This document shows positions 7,737 to 12,974 of a DNA stretch of 12,974 bases, in pieces. Positions within the stretch are counted from its first letter, which is position 1; each line of letters opens with the position of its first letter. The notes below the pieces were generated by a model. The model saw only the letters and a program-made list of their open reading frames with translations. It ran no database searches and had not been told where the DNA came from. The translations under genes were made by a program, and so were the position numbers. The stretch is taken from contig DTZN01000228.1 in assembly GCA_012961365.1 (NCBI GenBank), positions 1 through 12,974 of the forward strand, written 5' to 3'. This stretch comes from Hydrogenothermaceae bacterium (GTDB taxonomy: Bacteria > Aquificota > Aquificia > Aquificales > Hydrogenothermaceae).

Positions 7737-8312
7737 TTGCTTGAAATAGAGAACTCATTAAGAAAACAAGGTTTTCAAAAAATAGTTGGTATAGATGAAG
7801 CAGGTAGAGGGCCTATAGCAGGTCCTATTGTTTCATCTGCTGTTATATTTCCTCCAGATATAGATATTTTTTTAACAAAAGATTCAAAAAAGTTAACAGA
7901 AAAACAAAGAGAAAAACTCTTTGAAGAAATAAAATACAGGGCTTTAGCTATTGGGATAGGTGTAGTAGATAGCACAGAAATAGATAAAATAAATATTTAT
8001 CAAGCAACAAAACTTGCAATGTATAGAGCTTTAGAAACACTAAAAACAGATTTTGATTTTTTGATTACAGATTTTGTAAAGTTTTCCCCATATCCACATA
8101 TATCCATAAAAAAAGCAGATGAAAAAAGTTTATCTGTAGCTGCAGCTTCAATTATTGCAAAAGTATATAGAGACAATATAATGAAAGAATTTTCACAACT
8201 TTACCCTCATTCATTTGATAAACATAAAGGCTACCCAACAAAAACACATAAACAGGAAATAAGAGAGTTTGGAATTACTCCAATCCATAGAAAATCATTT
8301 AAACTGTTATGA
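7737..8312 (+). CDS. rnhB: Ribonuclease HII
   Basis: Endonuclease that cuts the RNA strand of RNA-DNA hybrids and nicks DNA at misincorporated ribonucleotides. Length 191 is normal for the type-2 enzyme. Motifs are GIDEAGRGPIAGP (18-30) with catalytic D20 and E21 and the GRG ribonucleotide-recognition loop, D112 in LITDFVKF, and D146 in SVAAASIIAKVYRD. HKGYPTKTH (163-171) is the C-terminal signature with the Tyr that stacks on the substrate. The start is a TTG only 4 bases after the L19 stop, with no clear ribosome site, so translation probably depends on ribosomes finishing rplS. No later in-frame ATG or GTG precedes the first motif. It overlaps yraN by ATGA. The rplS-rnhB-yraN order is common in bacteria and supports all three calls. 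Confidence 0.95.
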   Translation: MLEIENSLRKQGFQKIVGIDEAGRGPIAGPIVSSAVIFPPDIDIFLTKDSKKLTEKQREKLFEEIKYRALAIGIGVVDSTEIDKINIYQATKLAMYRALETLKTDFDFLITDFVKFSPYPHISIKKADEKSLSVAAASIIAKVYRDNIMKEFSQLYPHSFDKHKGYPTKTHKQEIREFGITPIHRKSFKLL

Positions 8313-8656
8313 ATAAAAGAAAAATAGGGATACAAAAGGAAAATTTAGCAGTTAATTATCTAAAAAACAAAGGCTATAAAATTATAAAACAAAATTTTTA
8401 TACAAAATATGGAGAAATAGATATAATTGCAAAAAATAAAGATACTCTTGTATTTATAGAAGTTAGAAGTAAATCTTATAATAAATTTGGAACTCCTGAA
8501 GAAACTATAAATAAAACAAAACAAAGAAAAATTATAAACACTGCAAAAATATTTTTGAAAAATTACAACTTAGACTTTGAAGAAATTAGATTTGATGTTA
8601 TTGCCATTTTTGAAGAAAATATTAATCACATAGAAAATGCATTTCATCTGGAATAA
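8309..8656 (+). CDS. yraN: YraN-type UPF0102 protein, predicted nuclease-fold
   Basis: A 115-residue member of the UPF0102/YraN family, full length. It begins with the G-x-x-x-E-x-x-A region (GIQKENLAVNYLKNKGYKII, 7-26). The core restriction-endonuclease-like residues follow: GEIDIIA (35-41, with E36 and D38), VFIEVRSK (48-55, with E51 and K55) and the late RFDVIAI (94-100). This is the PD-(D/E)xK nuclease-like fold. The biological role of YraN is not settled, though the gene is widely conserved next to rnhB, as here, which hints at nucleic-acid processing. The start overlaps the rnhB stop (ATGA), and its stop shares one base with the next start (TAATG). No separate ribosome site is evident, so coupling is likely. 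Confidence 0.88.
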   Translation: MNKRKIGIQKENLAVNYLKNKGYKIIKQNFYTKYGEIDIIAKNKDTLVFIEVRSKSYNKFGTPEETINKTKQRKIINTAKIFLKNYNLDFEEIRFDVIAIFEENINHIENAFHLE

Positions 8657-9525
8657 TGACTATAAAGGAAAAACTTAAAGAATTTTCTATATGGTTTAAT
8701 AAACATCTTAAAAACCAGTTAAAATCAGGTATTCCCCAAAAACTTTTTGATGCAATGCATTACAGTTTAAATGCCGGTGGAAAAAGAATTAGACCATTTT
8801 TAATGTTTGAAAGTGCAAAAATATGCGGGGAAAATAATATAGACACTTTCTTAGATATAGCAATTGCAATTGAAATGATACATACATATTCACTTATACA
8901 TGATGACCTACCATCAATGGATAATGATGATTTAAGAAGAGGCAAACCAACTTGCCATAAAGTATTCGGAGAAGCCATTGCAATACTTGCTGGAGACGGC
9001 TTACTTACACATGCATTTGAAAAAATTTCTTCTGTAAACCTAAACCCTGAGAAAATATTAAGAATTATAAATATATTAGCAAAGAATACTGGTATATATG
9101 GAATGGTTGCTGGACAAGCTGGAGATATCCTTGCTGAAAAAGAAGGAAGTTTCCAAGACATAAAATTTATTCATGAAAATAAAACAACAAAATTTATCCA
9201 GGCTTGCTGTGAAATAGGTGCAATACTTGCAGATACTGATGAAGAAAAAATAAAAGCTTTAAAAACTTATGGATATAACATAGGAATGGCATTTCAAATT
9301 TGGGATGATGTTTTAGATGTTATAGGAGATACAAAAAAACTTGGAAAAACTGTAGGCAAAGATATAAATCAAAACAAACTAACTTATCCATCAATTTATG
9401 GATTAAAAAAATCAAAAGAAATTGCAAAATCTCATATTGAAAAAGCAATAGAAAGTATTAGTATATTTAAAGAAAATGAAACATTAGTTGAGCTTGCGAA
9501 ATTTATAATACAAAGAGAGGTGTAA
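8656..9525 (+). CDS. ispA: Polyprenyl synthetase, probably farnesyl diphosphate synthase
   Basis: Trans-prenyltransferase of 289 residues that condenses isopentenyl diphosphate with allylic diphosphates. Motifs are GGKRIRP (41-47), the first aspartate-rich motif DDLPSMD (83-89) followed by NDDLRRGKPT, GQAGD (153-157), the K-T pair near 176-177, and the second aspartate-rich motif WDDVLD (216-221). The two extra residues in the first motif are typical of bacterial IspA-type enzymes. The residue five positions before it is Tyr78 (HTYSLIHDD), as in E. coli IspA. A large residue there limits chain length, so farnesyl diphosphate (C15) is the likelier product; many geranylgeranyl synthases have a smaller side chain such as Met at that place. 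This product call is inference. The start shares one base with the yraN stop, and queF follows directly after the stop. Confidence 0.88.
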   Translation: MTIKEKLKEFSIWFNKHLKNQLKSGIPQKLFDAMHYSLNAGGKRIRPFLMFESAKICGENNIDTFLDIAIAIEMIHTYSLIHDDLPSMDNDDLRRGKPTCHKVFGEAIAILAGDGLLTHAFEKISSVNLNPEKILRIINILAKNTGIYGMVAGQAGDILAEKEGSFQDIKFIHENKTTKFIQACCEIGAILADTDEEKIKALKTYGYNIGMAFQIWDDVLDVIGDTKKLGKTVGKDINQNKLTYPSIYGLKKSKEIAKSHIEKAIESISIFKENETLVELAKFIIQREV

Positions 9526-9912
9526 ATGGAAAAAAAAGAATTAAAATATGGAGAAAAAGAAATATTAGAAGCAAAACTAGAACCTTGGGAAAATCCTTAT
9601 CCAGATAGGAATTACACAATAGATATTACTTTTCCAGAATTTTCCTGTTTATGCCCCCGTTCTGGATATCCAGATTATGCAACTATAAAAATAAGATATA
9701 TTCCAGATAAAATAATTGTAGAACTTAAGTCTTTAAAACTTTATCTTAATAAATATAGAAACAAGTATATATCTCATGAAGAAGCTACAAACAAAATTTA
9801 TGATGATTTATATAACTTATTAAAACCAAGATTTTTAGAAGTAATTGGTGATTGGAATCCGAGGGGTAATGTAAAAACTATTATAAATGTATCTTCTGAA
9901 AACAATAAGTAG
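9526..9912 (+). CDS. queF: NADPH-dependent 7-cyano-7-deazaguanine reductase, unimodular QueF
   Basis: Reduces the nitrile preQ0 to the amine preQ1, which is then inserted into tRNA to make queuosine. The 128-residue length marks the short YkvM-type enzyme of the tunnelling fold, not the two-domain E. coli type. Catalytic Cys43 lies in [12 protein letters not shown] and forms the thioimide with preQ0. Asp50 of PDYA is the general acid. The QueF NADPH motif E-L-K-S-x-K-L-Y is at 66-73, H84-E85 follow, and NPRG is at 111-114. The ELKSLK motif separates it from the related GTP cyclohydrolase I. An extra Cys41 two residues before the nucleophile is unusual against the common S-L-C-P. The start follows the ispA stop without a gap, with GAGAGG (9515-9520) upstream. 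Other preQ0 genes (queC, queD, queE) are not in the window. It is the last gene of the long operon. Confidence 0.95.
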   Translation: MEKKELKYGEKEILEAKLEPWENPYPDRNYTIDITFPEFSCLCPRSGYPDYATIKIRYIPDKIIVELKSLKLYLNKYRNKYISHEEATNKIYDDLYNLLKPRFLEVIGDWNPRGNVKTIINVSSENNK

Positions 9913-9926
9913 ATTTTTATACAAAG

Positions 9927-9932
9927 TATAAT
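9927..9932 (+). promoter_or_regulatory. Possible -10 box for the DsrE-like/binding-protein/kinase operon
   Basis: A TATAAT lies in the 60-base AT-rich gap after queF, 40 bases before the next ATG. No convincing -35 is found at 16-18 bases, and other TATAAA-like matches occur nearby (9946-9951), so the exact site is uncertain. The gap is the largest on the plus strand since thrC and is the natural place for a new transcription unit. The following gene has a GAGGT ribosome site at 9961-9965. Confidence 0.35.
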
Positions 9933-9972
9933 TATTATATTTAAATATAAACTTCATCTAGAGGTAAGCACT

Positions 9973-10494
9973 ATGAAAGCTTTATCTGTAATTTTAAGTT
10001 TAACAATACTATTATTTTCAAATTTATTTGCTAAGGAAAAGTTAGCAGAATTTGAAGTATCAGATGAAACATATCCTACAGTAAAAGTTGTTTATGACTG
10101 GAATTTACCTTCACCTGAAAATGTAAATCAAGCATTAAACTACGTTTCAAATCATTTAAAAGCTTATACAAACTACTCCCCTCTTGCAGAAGTCGAAATA
10201 GTAGTAGTTAGCCATGGTCCTGAAGTGGCTATTTTTGCTAAACAAAACCAAGAAAAATTCAAAGAAGTTATAGAAAGAATGAAATCATTTTATGAAAGTT
10301 ATGGAATAAAATTTTATGTTTGTAATAACGCCTTAAAATACATGGGATTTTCTAGAGAGGATATTCTTCCATTTGCTATAATTACACCTGCAGGAGTAGC
10401 TAAACTAGCTGTCCTTGAAGAAGGAGGATACAGGTTAGTTCCAACTTTAACCTGGGATATGAAATCAATAAAGGAAAAGTATGGTAAGAAGTAG
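9973..10494 (+). CDS. Periplasmic DsrE/DsrF-like protein
   Basis: A 173-residue exported protein. Residues 1-20 are a signal peptide (hydrophobic LSVILSLTILLF core, cleavage after L-F-A). The mature part has the DsrE-type alpha/beta pattern: VKVVYDWNLPSPENVNQALN (37-56), a strand with VEIVVVSHGPEVAIF (74-88), a helix, GIKFYVCNNALKYMGF (111-126), and ITPAGVAKLAVLEEGGYRLVP (137-157). C117 is its only mature cysteine and sits where DsrE-family proteins often have the reactive Cys; H81 follows a beta strand. Cytoplasmic DsrE and relatives carry sulfur as persulfide, and exported versions occur in sulfur-metabolising bacteria. Sulfur carriage or binding in the periplasm is inference here. It overlaps the binding-protein gene by 14 bases and so is probably made with it and the kinase. 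The start is ATG with GAGGT 7 bases upstream. Confidence 0.8.
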   Translation: MKALSVILSLTILLFSNLFAKEKLAEFEVSDETYPTVKVVYDWNLPSPENVNQALNYVSNHLKAYTNYSPLAEVEIVVVSHGPEVAIFAKQNQEKFKEVIERMKSFYESYGIKFYVCNNALKYMGFSREDILPFAIITPAGVAKLAVLEEGGYRLVPTLTWDMKSIKEKYGKK

Positions 10495-11296
10495 TTCAGT
10501 TATTTTATCTTTTCTTTTGTTTTTTTGTTATTCTTTTGCAAAGGATTTTTACACACTAGCAGTTTTATCCTCAGGAGACCCAATTCTAGAATATAAAAGA
10601 TATTCTGCACTTGCCAAATACTTATCCTCAAAACTTACTAAACCTGTAAAACTACAAATTATAAAAAAAGCAAATAGATTTTTAACATTATATCAAATGG
10701 GTAAAATTGATATTGGAATTGCCTGTCCTGTTGTTTTTTTTATGGCAAATGAAAAAAAACAGGCTTTAAATATTGCATTTTTGAGCGTAAATGGAACTAT
10801 TTTTGAAGCTGGAGTCTGGACAGTAAAAAAAGATAGCAGTATAAACTCAATAAAAGACTTAAAAGGAAAAATTTTAACCCTTGGAAGTTCTATATGTGCA
10901 AGTAATGCAATTATGCCTCTTTATGTTCTTTATAGAATAGGGATTAAATATGAAGATTTAATAGATTTATGGAGTTCTGGAACAGATAAAGGAGCTATAT
11001 TAAATGTAATAGCAGGTTTTGCAGATGGTGCTGGAGTTAATGAAGAAAGTTTCTACAAATATTCAAAAGGAAAATTAAAAATTTTAATAAAAACCCCTTA
11101 TGTACCACGATATATACTTTTTATAAAAAAGTCTTTTCCGGAAAAAGAAAATATAAAAAATGCCTTATTTTCACTTAAAGAAGATAATATTTTAAAAGAG
11201 ATAGGTATAGATGGATTTGTTAAAGTAAAAGAAAAAGATCTGAAACTTATTAAAAATTATAAAAACATATTAAAACTTTATCCAATTTTAAAATGA
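10481..11296 (+). CDS. PhnD-like periplasmic solute-binding protein
   Basis: A 271-residue exported protein. Residues 1-20 are a signal peptide with S-F-A cleavage before KDF; Cys16 is not in a lipobox (preceded by L-F-F), so it is probably soluble. The mature part follows the phosphate/phosphite/phosphonate-binding (PhnD) pattern: YTLAVLSSGDP (24-34), YSALAKYLSSKLTKPV (41-56), a first ligand loop IDIGIACPVVFFMAN (76-90), and INSIKDLKGKILTLGSSICASNAIMP (121-146). The last segment corresponds to the PhnD second loop, usually Ser/Thr-rich. Both loops carry a cysteine (C82, C139), the only two in the mature chain. No ABC permease or ATPase gene is nearby. The next gene, overlapping by ATGA, is a membrane histidine kinase, so a sensory role is likelier than transport. 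The start has AAGGA (10471-10475) inside the previous gene. Ligand unknown. Confidence 0.85.
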   Translation: MVRSSSVILSFLLFFCYSFAKDFYTLAVLSSGDPILEYKRYSALAKYLSSKLTKPVKLQIIKKANRFLTLYQMGKIDIGIACPVVFFMANEKKQALNIAFLSVNGTIFEAGVWTVKKDSSINSIKDLKGKILTLGSSICASNAIMPLYVLYRIGIKYEDLIDLWSSGTDKGAILNVIAGFADGAGVNEESFYKYSKGKLKILIKTPYVPRYILFIKKSFPEKENIKNALFSLKEDNILKEIGIDGFVKVKEKDLKLIKNYKNILKLYPILK

Positions 11297-12873
11297 AAAA
11301 ATTCTCAATTAAATGGAAAGCTTCTTTAGCAGTATCAGTTTATATATTAACATTATTACTTGGAGCTATTTTACTAACTACTGTTATATTTGAACAAAAA
11401 CTAATCCAAGAAAAAAATAATTCAATAATAGACGCAATTAAAAGTATAGTAGAAAGCTACAAGGAAAGTTTTGTAATAAATAAGCTAGATAAAATTGATG
11501 AAATGATACAAAAATTAAAAAAATTTCCAGAAATAAAAGACATTTTAGTTTTATCTAAAGATGGGAAAGTAATAGGTAGCGATAAATGGGATTACATTGG
11601 AAATAACAAAAAAGACATATTGAAAATTTTCAGCAATACAGACAAGATATTAGTTATTAATAATACTTACCCTAAAACGAAACTCTTTTACAAAGTCCAA
11701 ATAAATGGAGATACTCTTGGTTATGTAGCTGTCAACTACGATCAAAGTCTTATAAAGCAAAATGTAGACGAAGAAATTATGTCTTTTATAATTCAAAGTT
11801 TTACAATTACACTTTTTGTAATAATTGCTTCCTTCATAGGAACATTCTTAATAACAGGAATAATTATAAAACCACTGATAAATCTGAAAGAAAAGATATT
11901 TAATATAACAACAAAAGATTTTAAACACGCGAAAATTTTAGATGAGCCTTTAAAAAAGGTAAAAGATAAAGAGTGTCCTAAAAATATAATTGAAAGTTGC
12001 TGGATAGTATCAGATGACCCACAGGAATATTTAGATAAACTTGGAGAAACTGCAATCAAAGAATGTGTAAAATGTGAAAAATATCAACAATTAACAAAAG
12101 ATGAAATAGAAGAACTTTATTTTAGTTTTTGTATCATGATTGCATCATTAAAAGATTATCTAAATAAACTAGAAGAAGCTTATAAAGAAAGAGAAGCTTT
12201 AAATTGTATGGCTACTATGGGAGAAATGAGTGCAAAGATTGCACATGAAATAAAAAATGCTCTATATGCAATAGGAAATGCTGCAACCTATATGAAACAA
12301 AATATTAATAATGAAATTGTAAAAGAGTTTTCTAGTGTAATAAAAGACGAAGTTAATAGACTAAATGAAATGACTGTTTCATTTCTAAATTTTTCAAAAC
12401 TTTTAGAACCAAAATTTCAGCTAAATGATTTGAATGAGGAAGTAAAACACACGGTAAAGCTTTTAAATGATGATTTTGATTATGAAAATGTAAAGTTAAT
12501 AGCAAATTTAGGCGATATACCTAAATTTGAATTTGACAAGAATATGATAAAACAAGTCTTGTTTAATTTGCTATTAAATGCTTTAGATGCAGTAAAAGAA
12601 AAAAATAGAAAAGAAAGATTTGTAAAAATATCTACTTACTTAAAAAAAGAAAAAAATAATAAATATGTGGTTTTAGAGATAAAAGATAATGGAGTAGGAA
12701 TTAAAAAGGAACATTTAGATAAAGTATTTAAACCATTTTTTACTACTAAACAAAAAGGAACAGGGTTAGGACTTCCGATGGTTTACAAAATCATAAGAAG
12801 CCATAATGGAAATATTTATGTTGAAAGTGAGTACGGAAAATGGACTAAATTTATAGTTCTGTTTCAGGTTTAA
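11293..12873 (+). CDS. Membrane sensor histidine kinase with periplasmic sensor domain and cytoplasmic four-cysteine segment
   Basis: A 526-residue two-pass sensor kinase. Transmembrane helix 1 is about 11-33 and helix 2 about 165-190. Between them lie about 130 periplasmic residues resembling a Cache/PAS-like fold (IKDILVLSKDGKVIGSD, 81-97; GDTLGYVAVNYD, 139-150). A HAMP-like segment starts at IIKPLINLKEKI (191-202). Four cysteines follow: C228 (ECPK), C236 (SCW), C258 and C261 (CVKCEKY). A coiled linker, phosphoacceptor H318 in AHEIKNAL and a complete ATPase domain come next: N-box FNLLLNALDAV (424-434), DNGVGI (465-470), FKPFFTTK (479-486) and GTGLGL (489-494). The kinase is predicted active. 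The start overlaps the binding-protein stop by ATGA, so the two are likely signalling partners. No response regulator gene is in the window. The stimulus is unknown; sulfur or redox is inference. Confidence 0.92.
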   Translation: MKKFSIKWKASLAVSVYILTLLLGAILLTTVIFEQKLIQEKNNSIIDAIKSIVESYKESFVINKLDKIDEMIQKLKKFPEIKDILVLSKDGKVIGSDKWDYIGNNKKDILKIFSNTDKILVINNTYPKTKLFYKVQINGDTLGYVAVNYDQSLIKQNVDEEIMSFIIQSFTITLFVIIASFIGTFLITGIIIKPLINLKEKIFNITTKDFKHAKILDEPLKKVKDKECPKNIIESCWIVSDDPQEYLDKLGETAIKECVKCEKYQQLTKDEIEELYFSFCIMIASLKDYLNKLEEAYKEREALNCMATMGEMSAKIAHEIKNALYAIGNAATYMKQNINNEIVKEFSSVIKDEVNRLNEMTVSFLNFSKLLEPKFQLNDLNEEVKHTVKLLNDDFDYENVKLIANLGDIPKFEFDKNMIKQVLFNLLLNALDAVKEKNRKERFVKISTYLKKEKNNKYVVLEIKDNGVGIKKEHLDKVFKPFFTTKQKGTGLGLPMVYKIIRSHNGNIYVESEYGKWTKFIVLFQV

Positions 12874-12880
12874 AAAATTT

Positions 12881-12900
12881 TTCTTTTTTATTCTTTTTTA
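12881..12900 (+). repeat. Tandem decamer TTCTTTTTTA x2
   Basis: Two perfect head-to-tail copies of TTCTTTTTTA begin 7 bases after the kinase stop, inside a pyrimidine-rich stretch. No GC-rich hairpin precedes the T runs, so this does not qualify as an intrinsic terminator. Confidence 0.6.
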
Positions 12901-12909
12901 ATTAAATAA

Positions 12910-12928
12910 TATTATAAATATTATAATA
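12910..12928 (+). repeat. Perfect AT-only inverted repeat downstream of the kinase gene
   Basis: TATTATAA and TTATAATA form a perfect 8-base-pair dyad with a 3-base spacer, made only of A and T. It sits in an almost pure AT stretch (12901-12940), which would melt easily. It may be a weak RNA hairpin ending the kinase transcript, an operator, or part of an unwinding element. Confidence 0.4.
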
Positions 12929-12953
12929 ATAAAAATAATAACCTGCATTTTAT

Positions 12954-12962
12954 TGTGGATAA
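12954..12962 (-). other. Consensus DnaA box
   Basis: TGTGGATAA on the plus strand is the exact reverse complement of the DnaA box TTATCCACA. It lies outside any gene, directly after about 65 bases of nearly pure AT sequence. It is the only exact copy I found in the window; a one-mismatch copy near 8091 is inside rnhB. The position suggests an origin or a DnaA-regulated promoter to the right, beyond the window. Confidence 0.5.
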
Positions 12963-12974
12963 CTTTATTAAAAA

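Noticed and set aside
7775..7975. Minus-strand open frame of 66 codons
   Set aside because: Lies wholly inside rnhB, whose catalytic motifs establish the plus-strand frame.
8091..8099. DnaA-box-like ATATCCACA
   Set aside because: One mismatch from consensus and inside the rnhB coding sequence, with no AT-rich unwinding region beside it.
8760..9161. Minus-strand open frame of 133 codons
   Set aside because: Lies wholly inside the prenyltransferase gene opposite its conserved motifs; no family resemblance or ribosome site.
8656..9525. Geranylgeranyl or longer-chain prenyl diphosphate synthase
   Set aside because: The two-residue insertion in the first aspartate-rich motif and Tyr five residues before it match IspA-type farnesyl synthases; product length still needs an assay.
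9526..9912. GTP cyclohydrolase I (FolE), same fold as QueF
   Set aside because: The protein is too short, has the QueF-specific E-L-K-S-x-K motif and lacks the FolE zinc-binding pattern.
10481..10540. Lipoprotein signal for the PhnD-like protein (Cys16)
   Set aside because: Residues before Cys16 are L-F-F, which do not fit a lipobox; S-F-A cleavage after residue 20 is a better fit.
11793..12059. Minus-strand open frame of 88 codons
   Set aside because: Antisense to the second membrane helix and cysteine region of the kinase; hydrophobicity is a by-product of the opposite strand.
12874..12900. Intrinsic terminator after the kinase gene
   Set aside because: T runs are present but no GC-containing stem precedes them; only a short A6/T5 symmetry is seen.

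Overview
The window is strongly AT-rich (roughly 30% G+C by eye), with AGA as the main arginine codon, ATA as a common isoleucine codon and proteins rich in Lys, Glu and Ile. It encodes a typical small outer-membrane beta-barrel protein, several exported proteins and a two-transmembrane sensor kinase, so the cell has two membranes. My best guess is a thermophilic Aquificota member of the Sulfurihydrogenibium/Hydrogenothermaceae type. An AT-rich Campylobacterota genome is the main alternative. This is inference from composition and gene content.

Layout. Positions 1-1094 hold two minus-strand genes: an NADP-type short-chain dehydrogenase (351-1094) and, 25 bases downstream, the 5' part of a secreted protein that runs off the left edge. 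The secreted protein carries a one-base frameshift in a homopolymer inside its signal peptide. A 97-base divergent region (1095-1191) carries an extended -10 promoter for the plus strand. From 1192 to 9912 ten plus-strand genes are packed almost without gaps, many with stop/start overlaps: threonine synthase, ketopantoate reductase, acetylornithine aminotransferase, an outer-membrane beta-barrel protein, RNase R, ribosomal protein L19, RNase HII, a YraN-type protein, a farnesyl-diphosphate-synthase-type prenyltransferase and QueF. This is a housekeeping superoperon covering amino-acid and cofactor synthesis, RNA processing, DNA maintenance, isoprenoids and tRNA queuosine.

After a 60-base gap, a second tightly coupled block (9973-12873) encodes a periplasmic DsrE-like protein, a PhnD-like periplasmic solute-binding protein and a membrane histidine kinase. 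No transporter permease, ATPase or response regulator is present in the window. The binding protein has cysteines near the two loops that usually contact ligand in this family. The kinase has a four-cysteine segment on the cytoplasmic side between membrane and phosphoacceptor domain. I infer a sulfur/redox-sensing module, which is the most interesting unit here.

The last 101 bases are extremely AT-rich, with a perfect AT inverted repeat and a tandem decamer. They contain an exact consensus DnaA box (12954-12962, minus orientation), so the window may end at the edge of a replication origin or dnaA-regulated region. I saw no tRNA, rRNA, CRISPR, insertion sequence or GC-rich intrinsic terminator.
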